Shown in pieces: positions 26,969 through 34,891 of a stretch of 64,000 nt of DNA. Source of the stretch: Planctomycetaceae bacterium (GTDB lineage Bacteria; Planctomycetota; Planctomycetia; Pirellulales; Pirellulaceae). The notes under the pieces are model-generated. The model ran no database searches. It saw only the letters and a program-made list of their open reading frames with translations, and was not told the DNA's origin. Each line of letters begins with the position of its first letter. Within the stretch, counting starts at the first letter, position 1. The translations under genes and the position numbers were made by a program. Location of the stretch: contig JAIYDN010000021.1 in assembly GCA_027487485.1 (NCBI GenBank), forward strand, positions 1 through 64,000. Direction: 5' to 3'.

Positions 26969-28135
26969 TTAGCGATCCAAGAATTTGATGCAAGCAGGCG
27001 CGGGCGCATTGATCGAGAATCCGGTAGGCTCCAGAGTGCCGTTTTTCGAATCGACGCGAAACGAAAAAACAGTATTGCTGTCTTGATTCTCTGCCAAAAG
27101 AAAAGCGCCGTTGGGGGAGAGTCGGAAATTGCGAGGTGTCTTACCTTGCGTTGATGTATGCCCCGTGGAGGTTAACTTGCCAGTCGACTGGTCCACTTGG
27201 AAACTTGCGATGGTGTGATGTCCACGGTTGCTACCATAGACAAAACGTCCACTGGGATGAACCAAAACCTCTGCCGTCGAAAAATTGTCCCCTTTCGCAT
27301 CCGCTGGAAGCGTGCTTATCGTCTGCAGTTCGGTCAGCTTGCCCTGGGAACCGTCCCAAGCAGCAACGGTCATGGTCATGTTCAATTCATTGATAATGTA
27401 GACCCATTTGCCATTGGGATGGAAAGAAAGATGCCTTGGCCCGCTACCGGGCGCTAAAGAGAATGCTCCATTTTTGGCCGGAACGATTACACCCTTGGCC
27501 GCGTCGAGCTCATACACAAAGACCTTATCCAATCCCAAGTCAGCAACCAAAAGGAATCGATTGTTTGGCTCCCAAACCACGCAATGCGCATGCGCCTCTT
27601 TTTGCCTCGCCTTGTTTGGTCCCTCTGAACCACTGTGATCAATCTTGATTGCAACAGGTTGCACCGAACCGTTTTCAGCAACCGGGAATAGGCAGACAGA
27701 ACCACTGGTGTAATTCGCGATCGCCAAGAATTTTCCCGATGCGTCTACAGCAACATGACACGATGCATCGCCATCGATGGGCTGTGAATTGATCCGAGTC
27801 AATTTGGGTAGTCCGCTTGAAGACTCGCCGGTTCGCTCGACATTGTAAGCAGCCACCATCGAGGGATTCTTAGGGTCCTTCCTGGAACTTTCTGTTACCA
27901 CATACAAAACACTCAATTTGGGATGAAACGCAAAGAAGGCAGGTAGACCTTGTTCCGCCAATAACTTGGGTTCGGTCATCTTGCCGTCGTCACTGAGCGT
28001 GCTACCGAAAACTCCAGGTCCATAGCCCCCAATGAAAAAAGTCTGTGCTAACAAAGTCGATGGACTCGTCATGCAAACCAAAGATCCAAAAAGGAGACAG
28101 GTGCGAAATAGGCCAGCAAAAAAGGATCGCCGCAT
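26969..28135 (-). CDS. Exported lactonase-type seven-bladed beta-propeller protein
   Basis: 388 aa from the ATG at 28135, which gives a signal peptide (MRRSFFAGLFRTCLLFGSLVC). The mature part shows the regular repeats of the 6-phosphogluconolactonase (Pgl/YbhE) family: FHPKLSVLYVV, VAVDASGKFLAIANYTSGSV, PNNRFLLVADLGLDKVFVYEL, GPRHLSFHPNGKWVYIINE and LVHPSGRFVYGSNRGHHTI. The cytoplasmic enzyme hydrolyses 6-phosphogluconolactone. An exported member is more likely to act on other sugar lactones, or not to be an enzyme. It lies upstream of the PSCyt1/DUF1501 pair on the same strand with a 22-bp gap, so it may be co-transcribed. Confidence 0.9.
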   Translation of the reverse strand: MRRSFFAGLFRTCLLFGSLVCMTSPSTLLAQTFFIGGYGPGVFGSTLSDDGKMTEPKLLAEQGLPAFFAFHPKLSVLYVVTESSRKDPKNPSMVAAYNVERTGESSSGLPKLTRINSQPIDGDASCHVAVDASGKFLAIANYTSGSVCLFPVAENGSVQPVAIKIDHSGSEGPNKARQKEAHAHCVVWEPNNRFLLVADLGLDKVFVYELDAAKGVIVPAKNGAFSLAPGSGPRHLSFHPNGKWVYIINELNMTMTVAAWDGSQGKLTELQTISTLPADAKGDNFSTAEVLVHPSGRFVYGSNRGHHTIASFQVDQSTGKLTSTGHTSTQGKTPRNFRLSPNGAFLLAENQDSNTVFSFRVDSKNGTLEPTGFSINAPAPACIKFLDR

Positions 28136-28374
28136 GAGAATCTCGTCCACTTTGAGAGGTAGGATGAAGGGAGGGGGGATTCGACCAAATTATAGCAAAG
28201 GATCGAAACGTGACCCTCCTAGTGTAGTCGAAAAAACGGAACGCAGAAACCTTGAACGAACTCGTTCGCGGCTGGTCAAAGCTCCGCTTTTCTTAAATGC
28301 AAATCTAGAGATTGACTCTGTGTTTAGTTGTTAAACGCCAGTGTTTCTAAAGCAAACAGACGCCGAAAGCCTTC

Positions 28375-31083
28375 TCAAGGCTGACGTTCATGAAAGCGTT
28401 TCAACTGATCGCGATGATGCTGAGATTTCGGTTCTAAGATTCGGCATCGTTCCGATAACTCAATCGCTCGGTCCACGTTGCCAAGTCGATACTCTACTTC
28501 GGCAAGCGTATCCAAATAAGTGGATGTCGGCTCGCTCGCCGTCACCTTTTCAGAAAGCTGTTTTGCTTTTTCCAGATTGCGATTGCAAGAAGCTGCAAGC
28601 CAAGCGGTATTATTGCCCACCAGGTGGTCGTCTGGGTATTCTTCGAGATGGCGTAGCATCGGTTCGTAAAACAGGTTGAACCATCGGTCAGCGACTTCCG
28701 GCCCCAGGTACTTGTCAGCCTTCGGAACAAACAAAATCGGAAATTCGATATCGGTAGGTACGCACCGGTGAACTACGCGGATCAGCGAGTCTGCTAGATT
28801 AACATCTTTGTTCTCAATCGCTTCCACGATCAAGGAATCCATGCATTGCATGAATATGAATTGAAGCCGCAGAAAGTCAGCGCGACCGCTCGGCCAAATG
28901 TACTTGATTCGTTCTAACGTTTTGATTCTAGCAAGGTCTGCTGACTTCTTGGTCAAGTTATCGTCGTCCTTAGCTGCCGAGCGATACTGCGATTGCAAAA
29001 CCCATCCAATATCAGGGTCGTCGCTGCGTAGCCAAGCTTGCTCCAAGATCACCTGTACCTCCCGTCGCACAGGCGCGGTGTAGATCGATTGGTCCGACAT
29101 GTCGCGACGTCTGTTTTCCACGGATGACAAAGCTTGTGCTTGAACGCGATCTAGTTCGCTGAACCGGCCTGCACGCTCCAGTTGTTCGGAGCATTGCAAA
29201 AACAGACTAACATCCGTTGCATCCTGACGAAACTCTTGAAGCAACAAATCAGCGGCCAGGCCATGCAAGCCCAGTCTCGCCAAGTATTTGGCTTTCGCTT
29301 GTACGACTTGTTTGCCGTAAGGATTTAGACCGATCGTATCTAAGGCCAATTGTGTCTCACCGACCGTATCCAACAATTCCGCTAGCTGCAATGAAAGTTC
29401 AGACATGGGCTCCGCCCGAGACTGAGCCCGAGCTAAGGTGGAACGAACAAGTGACTCCAATTTTTGCGGATCCTTCCACTGAGCGGGAAGCCGGCCTGCA
29501 TAAATGTCTTCGAGCTGTTGAACCTTTTCTTGAATCGCCCGTTCCACTTCCGCGGGTTGAGCTGAATCTGGAGAACCTTCCGGACTGAGCGACTCAAACA
29601 AACCGCGGATAGCAGCGGGTGCTAATGGATACAGAACTTGAAATGCATCCGCCGTTTCGGAATCCTCTTTCACCAAGACAGGTTCATAGGCTGGCAGTGG
29701 CTCATGCGAACTTCGAACCAAGAATTCGGTCCATAGACGAGTCGCTTTTTCACGATCATTGAGAGTTGCCATCCGGCTCAGGAAAGGGACCCAGGCAGCA
29801 AAGCCCTCAGTCCGTTCTTTCTGTATCAATTCATCGCAAATTCTCTTTTGTACCAAGTCACCTTGTTCCGTAAGCCCCAACTGGAACAGAAAATCGGAGA
29901 CCTCCGTTAGATTTCGAATCGCTTCGGCTGCCGGGTCCGCTGGCTCGCTATCCAGCGAAGGTCGAACACTGGTAAAACGCTCGGATTCAATCCATTGCGA
30001 GACCGCATTCGGGGAAAGATCATCCAGGCCAATTGCTGCGAAAGCTTGCCGTGTCTGCTGTGCACTCCGTCGAATCGCAAACTCATCGTACTCCGGAAGT
30101 GTTTCCAGATAGCTATCGCACAAAACGTCGTTTCCTAAGGCTCGGGCGAGTAAAGCGTCGCCCGGTGCAAGCTTGGGATTGCTCCGTTTTTCGCTCTCCT
30201 CATTCAACGCTTTCTCAGCCTCTTCTAGTCGGCCAAGCATGATCATCACCCCCGCTTTTTGTTGGACCAGATTCTGAGAACCAACAATAGGAATGCGGCG
30301 GGTATCAAGCGTAAGCCAAGAATCCCAGCGGTTGGATCGGATCAGCAACCGTTCGACTTGATTGAGAATGCTCTTCTTTTTGGCAAGATCGATCGCTTCA
30401 TCGATCTTCCCTTCCGATTCCAGCAGGGCAATCTTGGCGCTGGGCAAATTGCTTTGGTCGTTGACATGCCAATCCTGAGCCAGGCCAAGCTTCGACCACC
30501 ATTGATTGACGTAAGCCCGCTCGGCCGGTTCCAAAACAAGATCCAGAAAACGCGGCACGTAAACCTCATTTTCCGTCTCCCAAGCCTTGGCGATAATTCT
30601 CTCGCGATTGGTTTCCGCCATCAGCTCCCGACGTGTGGGCGAGTCCAACAAGCCGACCAGCTCGATCATGGCTTCCCACTTTCCTTCCGAAACGTACCGG
30701 TCCAGAACACTCGTGTCGAGCTGCCGAAGTGATTCAAGATCGTTCAGCAACATGACGCGTTCGGCAGGGGTGCCATTCGATTTCCTAAGCCGGATCAACC
30801 ACCGCGCTACCGACGCTCGATAAGCATCCGGATTCCGAGACTCTTTTGCCAACCAACCGTCAATATCGACGGACCGATCGCACAACTTTAAAAACGACTC
30901 GCGCCTCAAGCGGTAACTTGGACCAACGAGACCCTCGATCCAAATCTGGGCTTGATCCTCGGACGATTTTGCTTGGTCATCGCAAAAGCCAGTGCCGCAA
31001 TCTAGAATCGCCATGCAAAGCAAAGCCAAACAAAGCAGCATCCGCAACCAGCTAGCAAACAACAAAGGGATAGTTTTGAGCAC
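28375..31083 (-). CDS. Large exported helical-repeat (TPR-like) protein, function unknown
   Basis: 902 aa with a signal peptide (MLKTIPLLFASWLRMLLCLALLCMAIL). It is followed by degenerate helical repeats throughout, for example LESEGKIDEAIDLAKKKSILNQVE and ASEPTSTYLDTLAEVEYRLGNVDRAIELSERCRILEP. The last repeat at the C-terminus is a clear TPR. The pattern suggests a periplasmic or membrane-associated protein-binding scaffold. Cysteines are few and no catalytic motif was found. Similar very long TPR proteins are common in planctomycetes. It is probably monocistronic, with about 240 bp of gene-free DNA between its end and the lactonase start. Confidence 0.75.
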   Translation of the reverse strand: MLKTIPLLFASWLRMLLCLALLCMAILDCGTGFCDDQAKSSEDQAQIWIEGLVGPSYRLRRESFLKLCDRSVDIDGWLAKESRNPDAYRASVARWLIRLRKSNGTPAERVMLLNDLESLRQLDTSVLDRYVSEGKWEAMIELVGLLDSPTRRELMAETNRERIIAKAWETENEVYVPRFLDLVLEPAERAYVNQWWSKLGLAQDWHVNDQSNLPSAKIALLESEGKIDEAIDLAKKKSILNQVERLLIRSNRWDSWLTLDTRRIPIVGSQNLVQQKAGVMIMLGRLEEAEKALNEESEKRSNPKLAPGDALLARALGNDVLCDSYLETLPEYDEFAIRRSAQQTRQAFAAIGLDDLSPNAVSQWIESERFTSVRPSLDSEPADPAAEAIRNLTEVSDFLFQLGLTEQGDLVQKRICDELIQKERTEGFAAWVPFLSRMATLNDREKATRLWTEFLVRSSHEPLPAYEPVLVKEDSETADAFQVLYPLAPAAIRGLFESLSPEGSPDSAQPAEVERAIQEKVQQLEDIYAGRLPAQWKDPQKLESLVRSTLARAQSRAEPMSELSLQLAELLDTVGETQLALDTIGLNPYGKQVVQAKAKYLARLGLHGLAADLLLQEFRQDATDVSLFLQCSEQLERAGRFSELDRVQAQALSSVENRRRDMSDQSIYTAPVRREVQVILEQAWLRSDDPDIGWVLQSQYRSAAKDDDNLTKKSADLARIKTLERIKYIWPSGRADFLRLQFIFMQCMDSLIVEAIENKDVNLADSLIRVVHRCVPTDIEFPILFVPKADKYLGPEVADRWFNLFYEPMLRHLEEYPDDHLVGNNTAWLAASCNRNLEKAKQLSEKVTASEPTSTYLDTLAEVEYRLGNVDRAIELSERCRILEPKSQHHRDQLKRFHERQP

Positions 31084-31191
31084 TCTCGTTCCAGTCCTAT
31101 AACTCCAAAGACCTTTTTCACTCTCATCATTGTAGCCACTTGCGGTGTCATGTCATGGACCGAAGCCGAGTTCTTTCGCGGCGGTGCCAAG

Positions 31192-31983
31192 CTATTTGAG
31201 TCCATTCGGATCCTGACTCGAAAGCGCTTCCCCAAGTGGATCAAAATCCGGACCGCTAAACCCAAGGTGCAAATGTCGATGCCAGCCTTCCGCATGCTGG
31301 CAAGGCAGTTTTGCCAGGGAGGCAGTCTCGCGTCCAAGATCCAACATCGTTTGCAGGTAAGAATTCATCTTTTGCGTCGTTTGCAACCAACCTTGCTGCG
31401 ATTCATGACATTGCAACATTTGTAGTTTTCGGTCAAGCACGGAATCAATGTTGACCGCAAGCTGGGGAATCACCAGTTCATTCATAGGAGTTCGGTTGCC
31501 ATGCGGCTGAGCATGATAAATAGCAACTTCCCCATCATAGGCATCGACCTGCGGTATCGTTTCGAAATTTGGAATCCCTTTGGCAAAAGCGGCGGTTACG
31601 GCCAACCGACACGTTTGCATATGGTCCTCCATGTAATCGACTGGCGCATGCGTCAGAATCACAGTCGGTTTCGCCTGGCGCACTACGGCTGCGATCTTTG
31701 CGAGATTCGATGCGTTGTAAAAAATATCTAAGTCGTCGCAAATGGGTGGATAGAACGACGCTCCTAATAGGTCAGCCGACCGCTGCGATTCCTTCAATCG
31801 AATTGCCGCGGTTTGCTGCCGATCTGTCGTGGTAGAGCCGCAGCAACCATTGGCCACGTTGCAGTAATGCAATTCCCATCCCAAATCTTTCAGGTGGAGA
31901 AGTGTTCCAGCAGCCACGAATTCAATGTCGTCTGGATGCGCAAACAAGGCCAAGGCAGATCGGGCCGGAATAGAACTTGTCAT
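31192..31983 (-). CDS. LmbE/PIG-L family deacetylase
   Basis: 263 aa. The metal-binding motif ALALFAHPDDIEFVAAGTL (AHPDD) and the downstream THAPVDYMEDHMQTCRLA (third zinc ligand His) define the LmbE/PIG-L fold. These zinc enzymes remove acetyl groups from GlcNAc-type substrates, for example GlcNAc-malate (BshB, bacillithiol), GlcNAc-inositol (MshB) or GlcNAc lipids. No bacillithiol or mycothiol genes are adjacent, so the substrate is open. Cytoplasmic, no signal peptide. Monocistronic with a large gene-free region upstream. Confidence 0.9.
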   Translation of the reverse strand: MTSSIPARSALALFAHPDDIEFVAAGTLLHLKDLGWELHYCNVANGCCGSTTTDRQQTAAIRLKESQRSADLLGASFYPPICDDLDIFYNASNLAKIAAVVRQAKPTVILTHAPVDYMEDHMQTCRLAVTAAFAKGIPNFETIPQVDAYDGEVAIYHAQPHGNRTPMNELVIPQLAVNIDSVLDRKLQMLQCHESQQGWLQTTQKMNSYLQTMLDLGRETASLAKLPCQHAEGWHRHLHLGFSGPDFDPLGEALSSQDPNGLK

Positions 31984-32224
31984 GAATCTAATTAGTTGGA
32001 CGTGAGGGATTTGGAAAGCGATTGGCTGGATTATACCAAACGATGATCAATCATTTGCCAGTGCGGATGAAATCAAAGGGGTCATGCCACTTTAGTGAAG
32101 TTAACGTGAGACTGCTCTGGTGGCGCTATGTCGTTAGATGCATGTTGAGCCCCCTCGTTCGACGTTAAACATAGATCGGTTCCCCATTTTCGATCTACAA
32201 ATGCGCATTGCTGTGCTATCCCTA

Positions 32225-32430
32225 AGGGAAGATGTATCCTGAAGAGGATGACAGCCTGTATCCGGTGGTTGAGCGTCAGCGACACCACCGGAATGGTGCT
32301 GCCTAATTTATTCGGGCAGCCATGGTTCCGCTGCTCAATCTCCATTTTTCTAGGGGAGTTGTGCGTCTCCCAATGGATTTTTATTCGCAACTTCTCAGCG
32401 AAGCGCCTCATGTGCAGCCTATCTTAAGTC
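32225..32430. repeat. Candidate dispersed intergenic repeat with CCGGTGGT hairpin
   Basis: CCGGTGGT (32262-32269) and ACCACCGG (32284-32291) form an 8-bp stem around a 14-nt loop. The surrounding text (GGTGGTTGAGCGTCAGCGACA and GGAGTTGTGCGTCTCCCAAT) resembles intergenic repeats I recall from other Pirellulales genomes, where it gives rise to many spurious small ORFs. Only one copy is in this window, so the repeat status is an inference. Confidence 0.45.
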
Positions 32431-32547
32431 CGTTGATAGTATCTGACGCAAGCTACGTTGACCGATGTCAATTTGCGAGTCACGGAATTGCTATGTATGT
32501 CCTGTTTTGTTCCTTGTTCCGCTGTTTTGTTCCGACGAGGTAAGGGC

Positions 32548-32609
32548 GGTACGACGGACTTCCAAGTCCGTCCATGGGGAATTCGACGGACTAGGAAGTC
32601 CGTCGTACC
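32548..32609. repeat. Inverted repeat with 25-bp arms (GACGGACTTCC type)
   Basis: Left arm 32548-32572 and right arm 32585-32609 are complementary at 24 of 25 positions, around a 12-bp loop. The arm itself contains the internal palindrome GGACTTCCAAGTCC. It has the look of a short non-autonomous mobile palindrome (REP/MITE-like). It is not followed by a T-run and lies far from the ends of flanking genes. Confidence 0.8.
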
Positions 32610-32853
32610 ATTAAATCAACAGCCCGTCACGCTTCGGGTTGTGAAAGCAGTCCGCATTGTTTGCAACCCAAAGTAACAAGTTACGCGAGCTTGACTTACA
32701 TCCAGACCGAACTGGGGTCATTAATAATCCGCGTTTGCGCCCGCAGCTCAAGATGCCCCTGGGGAATCGTTCGTACCGGTCGTCGTTCCTTCGGTATGAT
32801 GATGGCGAGACTTGCTCGCTATGACCGTTTGCCCTGAAAAGTGATCGCGCCTT

Positions 32854-34344
32854 ATGAAACGAATTGGCATTATTGTCTTGCTTCATGAAAGCAACACTTT
32901 CCTTCCCTCACCGACAACGCTGGCGCATTTTAGAACCAACGTTTTGGTCGAAGGGGAAGAGGTTCTAAGCATTTTTCGCGGAAGCCAGCATGAGGTGGGT
33001 GGCTTTATCGATTCGATCGAGCAGGAAATGGACTTGCAGTTGGTCGGTGTCTTTGCCGCTCGGGCTATGCCGTACGGTTCCATTGATACGTCGACTTGGA
33101 ATGAACTGATGCGACTGCTCGCGAACGCTGTCGATCGATACGGTCCGTACGATGGATTGCTGGTGGCTCCGCATGGTGCTACCGTTGCCGAGAATGCTGC
33201 GGACGCGGACGGTGTATGGCTGGAAATGGTTCGAAGCAAAGTAGGTCCCAGAGTCCCCATGATTGGAACCTTCGATTTGCACGCGAACGTGTCTGCGAAG
33301 ATGGTTGATGCGACGAATGCTCTTTTTGGATATCGCACGAACCCGCACTTAGATCAGCATGAACAAGGGATGATCGCGGGCAAGATTCTTATCCGAACAC
33401 TACGCGCTGAAATCCATCCCAAGCAATACCTGGTTCAGCTACCGTTATGTATGAACATCGAGCGGCAAGCGACCGCTGAGCCGCAGTGCCGCAAACTTTT
33501 GGACCAAGCCGCGCGGCTCGTGGTGTCCACACCAGGACTGATCGATATCTCATGCGTCTTCGGTTTTCCGTACGCTGATGTACACGAAATGGGGGCAAGT
33601 GTTGTGGCGGTGGCTGAAAACGATTTGTCGATTGCGAAGGAAGCCGCCATAGCAATCTCGCAAGCATGGTACGACGATCGACATCGCTTTGTTGGGGAAC
33701 TGATCGAATTGTCGCAAGCTGTTGAGCAAGCGGTCGCATTTCGCAGGTTCGATTCCAGCAAGCCAGTTGGCTTGCTAGACATGGGTGACAACGTTGGCGG
33801 AGGCGGCCCGGGGGACGGTACTTCGGTTGTGCATCAGTGGATGATAGACGGAAAAGGCAAAATCTTAACGGTGATCGCTGATGAAAAGTGCGTTGAGCAA
33901 TGCGTGCAAGCTGGTGTCGGCTGCACGATTCCACTTTCCATCGGGGGAAAGAATTCGCCATCGCTTCATGGACAGCCGATCTTAGGATCTTTTTTGGTGA
34001 CTCATTTGAGCGATGGAAAGTTTATTGAAACGGGAGCGACCCATGGAGGTTATTCGGCCTTCGATCAAGGTCCAACGGCTGTCTTGGTGGGTGAGAATGG
34101 ACTCACGGTCATTGCGACCACGCATCGAGTCGGACCGATGAGCATTCAGCAGGTGCTTAGCCAAAATCTTGAGCCAAGTGATTTTGATGCAATCGTCATC
34201 AAGGGAGTGCACGCGCCGGTCGCTGCTTACTCACCGTATTGTGGAAAGCTGATCCGTGTGAATACCAACGGTGCGACCACGGCGGATTTAACACAACTGA
34301 CCTTTCGCCATCGCCGCGTTCCCATGTTCCCTTGGGAAGGTTAA
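32854..34344 (+). CDS. M81-family metallopeptidase (MlrC-like)
   Basis: 496 aa, full family length. It begins KRIGIIVLLHESNTFLPSPTTLAHF, the characteristic N-terminus (xxxHExNTF) of the MlrC/DUF1485 family. It contains PHGATVAENAADADGVWLEM, GTFDLHANVSAKMVDA and GYRTNPHLDQHE, which hold the zinc ligands Asp/His. The C-terminal MlrC domain ends around GVHAPVAAYSPYCGKLIRVNT. The family name comes from the microcystin-degrading metalloprotease MlrC; most members lack mlrA/mlrB neighbours, as here, and hydrolyse unknown peptides or amides. No signal peptide. Confidence 0.9.
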   Translation: MKRIGIIVLLHESNTFLPSPTTLAHFRTNVLVEGEEVLSIFRGSQHEVGGFIDSIEQEMDLQLVGVFAARAMPYGSIDTSTWNELMRLLANAVDRYGPYDGLLVAPHGATVAENAADADGVWLEMVRSKVGPRVPMIGTFDLHANVSAKMVDATNALFGYRTNPHLDQHEQGMIAGKILIRTLRAEIHPKQYLVQLPLCMNIERQATAEPQCRKLLDQAARLVVSTPGLIDISCVFGFPYADVHEMGASVVAVAENDLSIAKEAAIAISQAWYDDRHRFVGELIELSQAVEQAVAFRRFDSSKPVGLLDMGDNVGGGGPGDGTSVVHQWMIDGKGKILTVIADEKCVEQCVQAGVGCTIPLSIGGKNSPSLHGQPILGSFLVTHLSDGKFIETGATHGGYSAFDQGPTAVLVGENGLTVIATTHRVGPMSIQQVLSQNLEPSDFDAIVIKGVHAPVAAYSPYCGKLIRVNTNGATTADLTQLTFRHRRVPMFPWEG

Positions 34345-34507
34345 GTTGGAGTTTCATCGCCGATGGTGATTCAAGTCAGCTCGGCAACCACAATAGCCCG
34401 GAAGGAACTTAAGACTTTTGGCATTCGCTTGCAGCAGCAGAGCAGTACTTGAATTTTTGCGAGACGGTATGAGAAATGCTGTGCCTATTTAAAGTTCGAA
34501 TGCCCCG
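34345..34507. other. Intergenic segment upstream of the riboswitch promoter
   Basis: It holds the end of the MlrC transcript and the upstream part of the riboswitch promoter. Nothing resembling a gene. A minus-strand open frame spanning it and the riboswitch was rejected. Confidence 0.5.
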
Positions 34508-34513
34508 TATAAT
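34485..34513 (+). promoter_or_regulatory. Promoter of the c-di-AMP riboswitch transcript
   Basis: A perfect -10 hexamer TATAAT occupies 34508-34513. The matching -35 region (around 34485-34491, CTATTTA) is weak. Initiation about 7 bases downstream (near 34520) would place the first transcribed bases just before the riboswitch aptamer, which is the expected arrangement. Confidence 0.65.
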
Positions 34514-34525
34514 ACAAGACATAAC

Positions 34526-34703
34526 AGCACGCTTAGTCGTATTGCCGTCGAAAACGGCATTGCGAGCGGGGGAACCACTACCGCGACTCGAACCTTGAAC
34601 CGGCTCGTTTCGCTCGGGGCTTAGATATCCTTGAGATATCGGGACTTCCAATCCTAGCCCGACAGCTAACCTCGTCAGCCGATTGAAAGACGTTCTTTCA
34701 ATC
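34526..34703 (+). ncRNA. Cyclic di-AMP riboswitch (ydaO-yuaA type) leader
   Basis: The plus strand carries the conserved blocks of the ydaO-yuaA aptamer in order. These are: a 5' arm with CGCTTAGTCG (34530-34539); hairpin GCCGTCGAAAACGGC; GAGCGGGGGAACCA (34564-34577); CGGGGCTTAGATATCC with a following GATATC hairpin (34615-34640); GGGACTTCC (34641-34649); and the most diagnostic block CCGACAGCTAACCTCGT. A perfect 10-bp stem with a 3-nt loop follows directly (34681-34703), which may be part of the expression platform, although no T-run follows. The downstream gene starts at 34892. In characterised cases c-di-AMP binding turns expression off, usually of K+ or osmolyte uptake or cell-wall genes. 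Here it would control a flotillin-like membrane protein. Confidence 0.88.
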
Positions 34704-34891
34704 ATGGAAAGCAGTTCCAATGAACTTGCTGGTGCTGAGATTTGAGTGGCACTTATGCGTTCCCATTTTTGATTTGGTATCGCTTTTGTTTTTAGAATCT
34801 GCGTGTTCGTGTGGACGTGCATGCAAGTTCTGAGCTTTAGGCACCAAGCGAAGTGTTCCTAAGTGCTATTCCCTTGTGGAGTTGTAATACC

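Larger units (their letters stand above)
31984..32853. other. 870-bp gene-free region with two palindromic elements
   Basis: No convincing gene. Short frames on both strands read through the region but have no signal, start context or family motif. It contains an inverted repeat element at 32225-32430 and a second at 32548-32609, described separately. The promoter of the MlrC-like gene must lie near 32800. Confidence 0.6.

Noticed and set aside
33389-33961. Minus-strand open frame of 190 codons within the MlrC-like gene
   Set aside because: Antisense shadow with Arg/Gln-rich composition and no motif.
34681-34703. Hairpin after the riboswitch called as an intrinsic terminator
   Set aside because: The 10-bp stem has no following T-run; it was kept only as part of the leader.
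34409-34822. Minus-strand open frame of 137 codons across the riboswitch region
   Set aside because: It covers the riboswitch and promoter, has no family motif and is explained by the structured leader on the plus strand.
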